Of a stretch of DNA of 12,246 nucleotides, positions 1-6,775 are shown piece after piece (positions within the stretch are counted from its first letter, which is position 1; the number at the start of each line of letters is the position of its first letter). The DNA is taken from the NCBI GenBank assembly GCA_013696185.1, contig JACCZA010000359.1, forward strand, positions 1 to 12,246, read 5' to 3'. The stretch is from Actinomycetota bacterium. Lineage in GTDB: Bacteria; Actinomycetota; Thermoleophilia; Gaiellales; Gaiellaceae. Both the position numbers and the translations under genes were made by a program. The notes beneath the pieces are model-generated. The model was not told the DNA's origin. It searched no databases and saw only the letters and a list, made by a program, of their open reading frames with translations.

Positions 1-704
1 GCCGTATGGTGGCCGAAGAAGCGGTAGGTGCGACACTCGAGGAACGTTGGCCCCGGGCGCGCCCGCGCCCGTGTCGCGGCCTCGCGGACGGCCTCCACGT
101 CCATCCCGTCGACCGCCTCCGCCGCCATGCCGTACGCCTCCGCGCGCCCCACGATCGATCCCGCGGTGGCGCGACCGACCGGCATCGTCACCGCGTAGCC
201 GTTGTTCTCGCAGACGAAGACGACGGGGAGCTCCCAGATCACGGCGAGGTTCATCGTCTCGTGGAGCACGCCCTGGTTGACCCCACCCTCGCCGAAGAAG
301 GGCACGGCGACGCGATCCTCGCCCGCGGTCTTGAAGGCCCATGCCGCGCCCGCGGCATGCGGCGCGCCGGCCGCCACGATGCCGTTCGCGCCGAGGATGC
401 CGAGCGAGAGGTCGGCGATGTGCATCGAGCCGCCGCGCCCCCGGTTGAGCCCGTCGACGCGCCCGAAGAGCTCGGCCATCATCCGGCTGACATCCGCGCC
501 CTTCGCGATCACGTGGCCGTGGCCGCGGTGAGTCGAGGTGATCACGTCGTCGGGTCGAAGCGCGGCGCAGACCCCGGTGGCAACGGCCTCCTGGCCAACG
601 TACTCGTGTGTCACACCCGGGATCTCGTTCGCGTTCACAAGATCGACCACGCGCTCCTCGAAGCGCCGGATCGTGCGCATCGTGCGGTAGAGGTCGCGCG
701 TCAT
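1..704 (-). CDS. Thiamine-diphosphate-dependent 2-oxoacid (pyruvate/acetoin-type) dehydrogenase E1 alpha subunit, partial
   Basis: This is the N-terminal 234 residues of an E1 alpha subunit; the C-terminus lies beyond the left edge (family members are usually about 320-330 residues). E1 alpha pairs with E1 beta to decarboxylate a 2-oxoacid and pass the acyl group to a lipoyl E2. Visible features are the start LYRTMRTIRRFEERV (5-19), the substrate-loop region THRGHGH (58-64), GRGGSMHIAD (89-98), and the diphosphate/Mg motif FFGEGGVNQG (136-145) followed by ENNGYA (166-171). The central part resembles acetoin and pyruvate dehydrogenase alpha subunits more than branched-chain ones, although GEG replaces the more usual GDG. 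The ATG overlaps the stop of the upstream hydroxyacid dehydrogenase gene as ATGA, so it is the last gene of the operon seen here. E1 beta and E2 genes would be expected to the left. Family is certain; the substrate is not. Confidence 0.93.
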   Translation of the reverse strand, partial: MTRDLYRTMRTIRRFEERVVDLVNANEIPGVTHEYVGQEAVATGVCAALRPDDVITSTHRGHGHVIAKGADVSRMMAELFGRVDGLNRGRGGSMHIADLSLGILGANGIVAAGAPHAAGAAWAFKTAGEDRVAVPFFGEGGVNQGVLHETMNLAVIWELPVVFVCENNGYAVTMPVGRATAGSIVGRAEAYGMAAEAVDGMDVEAVREAATRARARPGPTFLECRTYRFFGHHT

Positions 705-1636
705 GCCGGCACCGGGCTCGCCGCCCGCTCGCCGCGGAGGATCCGCAGCACGTCGGCGAGCGGACGCTTGCGCACCTCGGCGAGCGCCTCCTCGGTGTAC
801 GCGGCGGCGTGCGGCGTGAGCACCGCGGTCGGGCACCGGCGCAGGGGGTGGTCGAGCGGGAGCGGCGCCTCCTCGAACACGTCGACGCCCGCGCCGCCCA
901 GCCGCCCGTCACGGAGCGCTGCGGCGAGCGCCACCGTGTCGACGATGGGCCCGCGCGCCGTGTTGACGAGGACGGCGCCGGGCTTCATCAGCCCGAGCTC
1001 CGTCTCGCCGACCAGGTGCCGTGTCTCCTCCGTGAGCGGCACGTGCACCGAGACGAGGTCCGACTCCCGGAAGAGCTCCTCCCGCGACGCGGTGGCCGCC
1101 GCGACGTAGGGGTCGTGGGCGAGAACGCGCAGTCCGAGCGCCCGCGCCTTGTCGCCGAGAGCCCGCGCGATCCGGCCGTAGCCGAGCAGGCCGAGCGTTC
1201 GCCCGCGGAGCCGGTGCATCGGTGCAAGGGCGTCGTAGGGGGGCCACTCCCCCGCGCGCACCGCGCGGTCGGCGAGAGCGATCTTGCGCGAGCAGGCGAG
1301 CAGGAGCGCGAGTGCATGCTCGGCGACGTCGTCGACGCCGTAGTCCGGCACGTAGACGACCTCGATCCCGCGCGCTCGGGCTGCCGCCACGTCGATGTTG
1401 TCGTAGCCGGTGCCGCAGCGGGCGAGCACGCGGACGTCGTGCAGCCGCTCGATCGCCTCGGCCGGAAAGCGCGCGTAGTACACGAAGACGGCAGCTGCCC
1501 CCCGGGAGGCCTCGAGCACCGCCCCTGGCTCGTGGCCCGACAGCTCGCGCAGCTCGATGCCGGCGTCGTCGAGCGCGGCTCGATCCTCTGCGTCGAAGGG
1601 GAACCGGTCGGCGTCGGTCAGCAGCACGGCGTCCAT
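701..1636 (-). CDS. D-isomer-specific 2-hydroxyacid dehydrogenase family protein
   Basis: A 311-residue NAD(P)-dependent enzyme of the D-2-hydroxyacid dehydrogenase family (phosphoglycerate, glyoxylate and hydroxypyruvate reductase relatives), interconverting a 2-hydroxy acid and a 2-oxo acid in the cytoplasm. The split catalytic domain carries ARCGTGYDNID (72-82). The Rossmann domain has GLLGYGRIA (149-157) and an acidic residue after the second strand (D175). The catalytic Arg is in NTARGPIVD (R228) and the catalytic His in TPHAA (H276). The catalytic Glu that normally precedes Pro in DVFxxEP appears to be Ala here (DVFEEAP, 252-258), which is unusual. The ATG was chosen because it overlaps the stop of the upstream enolase-superfamily gene by one base (TGATG) and gives a family-typical N-terminus; a longer reading would run into that gene. 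The stop overlaps the E1 alpha start, suggesting both enzymes may handle the same 2-oxo acid. Confidence 0.92.
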   Translation of the reverse strand: MDAVLLTDADRFPFDAEDRAALDDAGIELRELSGHEPGAVLEASRGAAAVFVYYARFPAEAIERLHDVRVLARCGTGYDNIDVAAARARGIEVVYVPDYGVDDVAEHALALLLACSRKIALADRAVRAGEWPPYDALAPMHRLRGRTLGLLGYGRIARALGDKARALGLRVLAHDPYVAAATASREELFRESDLVSVHVPLTEETRHLVGETELGLMKPGAVLVNTARGPIVDTVALAAALRDGRLGGAGVDVFEEAPLPLDHPLRRCPTAVLTPHAAAYTEEALAEVRKRPLADVLRILRGERAASPVPA

Positions 1637-2853
1637 CAGCGCGCGCTCGTCCTGACGACGCCACGCGCACGGACGTCGGGCTGCAGCTCGGTGCCGAGCC
1701 CCGGGGCGTCCGGGATCAGCGCCCGGCCGCCGCGGAGCTCGACCGACTCGGTCACGACGTCGCGGTACCAGCCGCGCTGGAAGCCGCGCACGACCTCCAT
1801 GATCTTGGCGTTCGGCGCGTGCGCGCACAGCTGCAGCGAGGCCGCGAGCGCGATCGGGCCCGTGCAGTCGTGCGGAACGACGGGGAGGTGGAAGGTGTCG
1901 GCGGCCTCGGCGATCCTGCGCGCCTCGCCGAGGCCCCCTGCCCAGACGACGTCGACCATCACGAGGTGGGCCGCGCCCGCCTCGAGCACCTCACGGAAGC
2001 GTTGCCGCGACAGCAGCCGCTCGCTCACGCACTGCGGCACTCGCGTCTCGCGGGCGAGCCGGGCGAGGTCGTCCGCGCTGTCCGGCTGGACGATGTCCTC
2101 CACCCAGGCCACCTCGTACGGCTCGAGCGCGCGGCAGATGCGAAGCGCCGCGTTCAGGTCCCAGCGGGCGTGCCCCTCGATCATCACGTCCATCCGGGTG
2201 CCCACCCGGTCGCGGATGGCCGCGACGCATGCGAGCCCAGCCTCGAGCGCGTCCGCCGTGAGGTCGTGCCCGGCCGGGCCCATCGCCGACCAGCCTGCCG
2301 GACCGGTTACGAGCTCCGACTGGAGCTGCGGGGCGAAGCGGTCCCACGGCCACACCTTCATCCCGGTGAAGCCGTCCGCGAGCAGCTCCTCCGCGAGCTC
2401 GCCGGGCCGCTCGAGCCATCCCGTCTGATCAAGGCAGCCCCCCGCGTCGACGCAGGTGTTGTAGACCCGGATCTCGTCGCGCACGCGTCCGCCGAGGAGC
2501 GTCGCCACGGAGAGGCCGGTGCGCTTTCCGAGCAGATCCCAGAGCGCCACGTCGAGCGCCGAGAAGGCGCGCTGCTCGGCTCCGGCCGAGCCGTAGAAGC
2601 TCGCGCAAGCGTGGAGGGTCTGCCGGACCTCCTCGATCCGGGAGGCGTCCATGCCGAGCACGAGCGGTGCGGCCATCTCGTGGATCACTGCCTCGACGGC
2701 CGAGGGGATGTAGTACGTCTCGCCGAGCCCCGTCACGCCGTCCTCGTCGGTGAGCTCGACCCAGACGACGTTCGGCTGCGCCGCGATCCGGATCGTCTCG
2801 ATCCGCGCGATCCGCGCGCGCGTCGAGCTCGCCACAGCGGCGGCGGCGCTCAC
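1636..2853 (-). CDS. Mandelate racemase/muconate lactonizing enzyme (enolase superfamily) protein, probable acid-sugar dehydratase
   Basis: A 405-residue protein with the N-terminal capping domain (about 15-135, including LGETYYIPSAVEAVIHE and ALWDLLGK at 103-110) and a C-terminal beta/alpha barrel. Barrel-end residues in order are K166 (GMKVWPWD), E226 in IEGHARW as the likely first metal ligand, E252/D253 (WVEDI), E278 (SER), D301 (VDVVWAGGL), the base H328 in PHDCTGPIALAA, and E353 (IMEV). The family abstracts a proton alpha to a carboxylate, most often dehydrating an aldonate or uronate to a 2-keto-3-deoxy acid. The subgroup differs clearly from the second enolase-superfamily gene of this operon. 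The first ligand is Glu where most members have Asp. The GTG start overlaps the stop of the SDR gene as GTGA. Possible alternatives to dehydratase are epimerase or racemase. Confidence 0.9.
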   Translation of the reverse strand: MSAAAAVASSTRARIARIETIRIAAQPNVVWVELTDEDGVTGLGETYYIPSAVEAVIHEMAAPLVLGMDASRIEEVRQTLHACASFYGSAGAEQRAFSALDVALWDLLGKRTGLSVATLLGGRVRDEIRVYNTCVDAGGCLDQTGWLERPGELAEELLADGFTGMKVWPWDRFAPQLQSELVTGPAGWSAMGPAGHDLTADALEAGLACVAAIRDRVGTRMDVMIEGHARWDLNAALRICRALEPYEVAWVEDIVQPDSADDLARLARETRVPQCVSERLLSRQRFREVLEAGAAHLVMVDVVWAGGLGEARRIAEAADTFHLPVVPHDCTGPIALAASLQLCAHAPNAKIMEVVRGFQRGWYRDVVTESVELRGGRALIPDAPGLGTELQPDVRARGVVRTSAR

Positions 2854-3614
2854 AGCAGCGAGCCACCGTTCACCTGGAGGACCGTGCCGGTGACGAACGT
2901 CGAGAGCGGACTGAGCAGGAAGGTGACGCCGCCTGCGATCTCCTCGGGCCGGCCGAGGCGGTTGAAGAGCGTTCTGGCTCCCACCGCCGCCTTCTGCTCG
3001 GGCGAGGCTGCCCCGAGCGCGGGCGTATCGATCGGCCCGGGCGAGAGCGCGTTGACACGGACGCCGTGGGGCGACACCTCGCGCGCGAGCGACTTCGTCA
3101 GCGCGATCACGCCGCCCTTCGCGGCAGCGTAGTGGGCGGCCGGGCTGATCGACCCGTACTCCCCCGCGGTCGAGGCGAAGTTGACGACCGACCCGCTGCC
3201 TCGCTCCACCATCCCGGGCAGGACCGCACGGCAGGCGGCGAACGCCGTCCCGAGATTGCCGGCGAGGGTGGCAATCCAGGCCTTCTCGTCGATCTCCTCG
3301 TAGGGGAGGGGGGCCCAGAGACCGGCGCAGTTGACGAGCCCGTCGAGCGGCCCGAGCTCGAGCTCGACGCGTTGCCGGAAGCCGCCGAACGCCGGCCGGG
3401 AGCCGACGTCGACGGCCTCTCCGAGCGCACCGAGCTCGTCCGCGAGCTCGCCGACCCTGTCGGGCGCGAGGTCGGTGATCGCGAGGCGCGCGCCGGCCGC
3501 CGCGAGCATCCGGGCGATCGTCGTGCCGATGCCGCCGGTCGCCCCGGTGAGGATCACGACCTTGCCCTCCAGCAGGGGCGTCGTGCCGACCGCGGCCATC
3601 GCGCCGTCAGGCAC
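2850..3614 (-). CDS. Short-chain dehydrogenase/reductase (SDR), classical type
   Basis: A 254-residue classical SDR, expected to oxidise or reduce a hydroxyl/keto group with NAD(P). It shows the cofactor loop TGATGGIG (23-30), an acidic residue after strand 2 (ITDLAP, D48) that favours NAD(H), NCAG (95-98), N120, and the catalytic S148, Y162 and K166 (YAAAK). The C-terminus has PGPIDTP and the usual VTGTVLQVNGG. The GTG at 3614 was chosen because AGGGGAG lies six bases upstream (3627-3621) and the overlap with the preceding dehydratase gene is 8 bp. An ATG at 3599 lacks a good ribosome site, and an ATG at 3659 would overlap the dehydratase by more than 50 bp. Being sandwiched between two enolase-superfamily genes, it probably acts on the product or precursor of one of them (inference). 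Confidence 0.92.
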   Translation of the reverse strand: MPDGAMAAVGTTPLLEGKVVILTGATGGIGTTIARMLAAAGARLAITDLAPDRVGELADELGALGEAVDVGSRPAFGGFRQRVELELGPLDGLVNCAGLWAPLPYEEIDEKAWIATLAGNLGTAFAACRAVLPGMVERGSGSVVNFASTAGEYGSISPAAHYAAAKGGVIALTKSLAREVSPHGVRVNALSPGPIDTPALGAASPEQKAAVGARTLFNRLGRPEEIAGGVTFLLSPLSTFVTGTVLQVNGGSLL

Positions 3615-4773
3615 GAGCGGCTCCCCTGTGCCCGAGCCGCTGCTCCCAGCCCTCCGCATGGACGTCGAGGTAGGCGTGCGGATCGTACGGGTGCGCGCGC
3701 GCGACCTCGTCGACGAGATCGAGGCCGAGCCCCGGCGCGGTGGGGAGCGAGAGACGGCCGCTGCCCGCGTCGAGCTCCGGGCGCCATGTCACGAGCTCCG
3801 CCGTCCACGCCTCGTTGAACGGGTCGAAGTGCTCCTGGACGAGGAAGTTCGGGACGCACGCGGCGAGCTGCAGGCAGACCGCTGTCGCCACGGGCCCCCC
3901 GCTCTGGTGCGGCGCCAGCCAGGCCCCGGACGCCTCCGCGAGCCGGGCAACCCCGTACGTGGCACCGATTCCGCCGAGCGACATCGGCTCGGGCTGCCAG
4001 ATCGAGACGCCGCCCGCCCGGGCGAGCTCGAAGAACTGCCCCGCCGTATGGAAGGTCTCGCCGGTCGCGACCCGCAGCGAGGTGCCGCGCGCAACGTCGG
4101 GCGAGCGGTCGGGGTCGCGTGAGGTCGGCTCCTCCCACCAGAAGATGCCGAGCGGCTCGAACGCGCGCGCGACGCGCACCGACTCGGCGACAGCGAAGCG
4201 AGCGTGCACGTCGATCAGGATCGCGAGCTCCGGCCAGCGCTCGCGCAGCGCACGCGCGATCTCGAGGGCGAGCGCGAGCTCGGCGTCGTCGAGGAAGCCG
4301 TGGGCGGTTCCGAACGGGTCGAGCTTCAGCGCGTGGAAGCCGAGCTCGACCACGGGCTCGGCGGCCGCGACGAACGCCCCCGGGTCCCGCTCGGTCCGGT
4401 ACCACCCGTTGGCGTAGGCGGAGACGGAGTCGCGCACCCGGCCGCCGAGCAGCTCGTGGATCGGGACGCCGAGCGACTTGCCGAGGATGTCCCAGCAGGC
4501 GACCTCGAGCGCGGCGATCGCGTGGCGGTGGATGTGCCCGCCCTCGTTCGAGACCGCCTCGTGCAACCGGTGCGCGAGCGCGGTGACCCTGCGCGGATCC
4601 TCGCCGATCGCGAGGTGCTCGAGCTCGCGCACCGCCGCCTCGATCGTGCGGACGAAGCCGTTGAGCGTCCCCTCGCCGATCCCGCTCACCCCCCCGTCCG
4701 TGTGCACGCGCACGATCAGCCAGTTCTTCCAGCCGGCACCGACGGTGAAGGTCTCGATCCCGGTGATCCTCAC
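3607..4773 (-). CDS. Galactonate dehydratase (DgoD)-like enolase-superfamily dehydratase
   Basis: A 388-residue protein resembling the D-galactonate dehydratase clade: N-terminus MRITGIETFTV, HTDGGVSGIGEGT (24-36), VRTIEAAVREL (41-51), and ACWDILGKSLGVPIHELLGG in the cap. Barrel residues are K150 (ALKLDP), metal ligand D188 with H190 in IDVHARF, E214/E215 (FWWEEP), E239 (ATGE), E262 (QPEPMSLGGI), H289 (LAPH) and E314 (LVQEHFDPFNE). In DgoD, the His two residues after the first ligand (here H190) and the barrel His (here H289) act as acid/base in loss of water from an aldonate. Both are kept, so dehydratase chemistry is likely. The position that forms a His-Asp dyad in DgoD is Glu here. The start is GTG, overlapping the permease stop as GTGA. 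The exact aldonate cannot be read from sequence. Confidence 0.91.
   Translation of the reverse strand: MRITGIETFTVGAGWKNWLIVRVHTDGGVSGIGEGTLNGFVRTIEAAVRELEHLAIGEDPRRVTALAHRLHEAVSNEGGHIHRHAIAALEVACWDILGKSLGVPIHELLGGRVRDSVSAYANGWYRTERDPGAFVAAAEPVVELGFHALKLDPFGTAHGFLDDAELALALEIARALRERWPELAILIDVHARFAVAESVRVARAFEPLGIFWWEEPTSRDPDRSPDVARGTSLRVATGETFHTAGQFFELARAGGVSIWQPEPMSLGGIGATYGVARLAEASGAWLAPHQSGGPVATAVCLQLAACVPNFLVQEHFDPFNEAWTAELVTWRPELDAGSGRLSLPTAPGLGLDLVDEVARAHPYDPHAYLDVHAEGWEQRLGHRGAARA
3621..3627 (-). promoter_or_regulatory. Ribosome binding site of the SDR gene
   Basis: AGGGGAG on the minus strand, six bases before GTG 3614. It lies inside the 3' end of the upstream dehydratase gene and decides the start, since the alternative ATG at 3599 has no comparable site. 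Confidence 0.65.
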
Positions 4774-5732
4774 CGGGTCACCGCCAGACGGCCGGGCAGG
4801 GTCGCGAGCGCGACCGTGGCGAGGATGACGACGCCGTAGATGACCTGGAGGGACGCGGTGTTGAGGTTCAGGATGGGCAGGAGGCCCGCGAGCACGGTCA
4901 GGATCAGCGCGCCGGCGATCGTCCCCAGGTAGTGGCCCGAGCCGCCGAGGATCGAGGCGCCGCCGATCGCCACCGCGGCGACGGAGGCGAAGAGGTAGGG
5001 ATCGCCCATGCCGAGGTACGCCTGGCCCACGTAGCCGGTGAGCAGGATCCCGGCGAACGCCGCGGTCATCCCCGAGATCACGTAGGTGACGACGGTGACG
5101 CGGGAGACGGCGATGCCCGAGAACTGTGCCACCATCCTGTTCGTGCCGAGTGCGTAGAGGTGGCGGCCGAACGCCGTCCAGGTCAGGACGACCGTCGCGA
5201 GCGAGGCCAGGGCGAGCCAGATCAGCGTGTTGTACGGCACGGGCCCGACGCGGCCCGTGGCGAGCGTCTCGACGAAGGCCGGCGCTGCCGCGGTCGGCGA
5301 GCCGTTCGTGTACACGAGCAGGCCGCCGGAGAGGATCACGTTCATCCCGAGCGTCATGATGATCGGCGACACGCCGAGGGCCGTGATGCCGAGGCCGTTG
5401 ACGAGGCCGATCAGGCCGCCGAGCGCGACGAGGAGCGGGATCACCCAGACGAGCGGTCGGTTCTGCCCGTCGGCGAAGAGCGTCATCAGGATCGCCGATC
5501 CGTTCAGCGTCCAGGGAACCGACAGGTCGATGCCGCCGCCGAGGATGACGAAGCTCTGACCGAGCGCAACGAGCGCGACGAACGACGCCTGGATCAGGAG
5601 GATGCGGATGTGGTTCGCGCTCGCGAAGCCCGGCGAGAAGGCGCTCGTGACCGCGAAGAGCGCCAGCGCGCCCCCGTACGCGAGGAGGATCGGCCGGTTC
5701 TGGCCGAGGCGGCGCAGGGCGAACGTCGTCAT
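4770..5732 (-). CDS. Ribose/sugar ABC transporter permease (RbsC-like), second permease
   Basis: A 320-residue, strongly hydrophobic integral membrane protein of the branched-chain/ribose permease family (BPD_transp_2). It has the diagnostic GQSFVILGGGIDLSVPW (58-74), NGLGITALGVSPIIMTLG (112-129), the cytoplasmic coupling-type loop with TAFGRHLYALGTNRMVAQFSGI (about 186-207), and VAAVAIGGASILGGSGHYLGT (251-271). About eight to ten membrane segments are apparent. It would form one half of the translocation channel with the other permease of the operon and be driven by the double ATPase. ATG overlaps the preceding permease's stop as ATGA, and its own stop overlaps the dehydratase start. The substrate is unknown; a sugar, polyol or sugar-acid-like molecule is typical for the family. 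Confidence 0.95.
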   Translation of the reverse strand: MTTFALRRLGQNRPILLAYGGALALFAVTSAFSPGFASANHIRILLIQASFVALVALGQSFVILGGGIDLSVPWTLNGSAILMTLFADGQNRPLVWVIPLLVALGGLIGLVNGLGITALGVSPIIMTLGMNVILSGGLLVYTNGSPTAAAPAFVETLATGRVGPVPYNTLIWLALASLATVVLTWTAFGRHLYALGTNRMVAQFSGIAVSRVTVVTYVISGMTAAFAGILLTGYVGQAYLGMGDPYLFASVAAVAIGGASILGGSGHYLGTIAGALILTVLAGLLPILNLNTASLQVIYGVVILATVALATLPGRLAVTR

Positions 5733-6775
5733 CGGCGCGCCCGCCTGCGCGCGTACAGCTCGGTGAGCGAGTTCGCGAGCACCGCCAGGATCAGCAGCAC
5801 GCCCGTGGTGATCGGCGTCCAGAACGACGAGATGTCGAGCGCGAAGATGAGGTCGCCGATCACCGTGAGCACGAAGGCGCCTGCGATCGTCCCGCCGAGG
5901 CCGCCCCGGCCGCCGAAGAGGCTCGTGCCGCCGATCACGACGGCCGCCACCGAGTTGAGGATGAAGTCGTTGCCGACCGTCGGCGAGCCCGAGGCCGTCT
6001 GCGTCACGAGGAAGAGTCCGGCGAGCGCCGCGAAGAGCCCCGAGAGCGCATAGGCAGCGGTGACGGTGAGGCTCGTGGGCACGCCCGAGAGGTACGCCGA
6101 GTTCTCGCTCGACCCGATCGCCCTGATCCCGGTGCCGAGCGGGGTGCGCTTGAACCAGATCCAGAAGGCGACGAGCGCGAGCAGGACGGCGACCGGAGCG
6201 CCGATGCCGAGCGCCTCGCGGTTGACCCACGAGAGGTAGGACTCCGGGACGGTGCCGCCCTCGGTCGGCAGCACCCAGAGCGCCACCCCGCTCCAGATCG
6301 ACCAGGTCGCGAGGGTGACGATGAAGGGCTGGAGACGCAGACGGGCGACCAGGAATCCGTTCACCGCGCCCGCGGCGAAGCCGAGTAGCGCGATCAGGGC
6401 GGCCCAGCCGATCAGCCTGCTGCCGCCCGTGCCGAGCTGCGTGGCCGCGAGGGCGGTGGAGAGGCTGACGATGCCGCCGACCGAGAGGTCGATGCCCCCC
6501 AGCAGGATCACGATCGTCTGTCCCGCCGCGACGAGCAGGAGCGTGAGCGTCGCCGCCGTCCAGAGGTTCAGCTGCTCACGGGAGAGGACGCCCTCCTGCA
6601 GCGACGAGTAGGCGGCGATGAGCGCGGCCAGCATGAGCCACGGCACCGCGAGCGGCGCGGCGCGCGCGACGAGCCTCCCACCCGTCAGGCGCGGCCCTCG
6701 TCCGGCCGAGCCGGGCGCTGCGACCGGAGGGAGGTCGAGCTCCGAGACGGACTCCGTCCCGGCCTGCATGCTCAC
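5729..6775 (-). CDS. Ribose/sugar ABC transporter permease (RbsC-like), first permease
   Basis: A 348-residue membrane protein of the same family as the following permease but clearly divergent from it, so the channel is probably a heterodimer. Motifs are GQTIVILLGGIDLSVGG (85-101), AAGAVNGFLVARLRLQPFIVTL (about 135-156), FKRTPLGTGIRAIGSSENSAY (208-228) and VAAVVIGGTSLFGGRGGLGGT (276-296). About 40 hydrophilic, Pro/Gly-rich residues precede the first membrane segment, a longer cytoplasmic tail than in the partner. The start was set at GTG 6775, which overlaps the ATPase stop as GTGA and sits nine bases after AGGAGG (6790-6785). An ATG two codons later is spaced 15 bases from that site and is less likely. 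Extending further upstream in this frame only reads the ATPase gene out of frame. Confidence 0.94.
   Translation of the reverse strand: MSMQAGTESVSELDLPPVAAPGSAGRGPRLTGGRLVARAAPLAVPWLMLAALIAAYSSLQEGVLSREQLNLWTAATLTLLLVAAGQTIVILLGGIDLSVGGIVSLSTALAATQLGTGGSRLIGWAALIALLGFAAGAVNGFLVARLRLQPFIVTLATWSIWSGVALWVLPTEGGTVPESYLSWVNREALGIGAPVAVLLALVAFWIWFKRTPLGTGIRAIGSSENSAYLSGVPTSLTVTAAYALSGLFAALAGLFLVTQTASGSPTVGNDFILNSVAAVVIGGTSLFGGRGGLGGTIAGAFVLTVIGDLIFALDISSFWTPITTGVLLILAVLANSLTELYARRRARR

Noticed and set aside
285..293. GEG instead of GDG in the E1 alpha thiamine-diphosphate motif, as a sign of inactivity
   Set aside because: Glu is known at this metal-binding place in branched-chain E1 alpha subunits (GEG), so the change is conservative.
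2800..2818. Tandem GATCCGCGC repeat
   Set aside because: Two copies only, and it encodes the repeated ARIARI of the protein's first strand; explained by coding and codon bias.
608..3132. Long plus-strand open frames (608-2428 and 1222-3132)
   Set aside because: They are antisense to well-recognised enzyme genes, are rich in Arg, Ala and Pro in the pattern of high-GC shadow frames, and contain no family motif.
3597..3659. Alternative SDR starts at ATG 3659 and ATG 3599
   Set aside because: 3659 would overlap the dehydratase by over 50 bp and adds non-family residues; 3599 has no ribosome site, while GTG 3614 has AGGGGAG six bases upstream.
5733..6230. Apparent long fusion reading through the two permeases
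   Set aside because: The upstream part is only an out-of-frame reading of the first permease; the second permease begins cleanly at ATG 5732 with an ATGA overlap, so no frameshift or fusion is needed.
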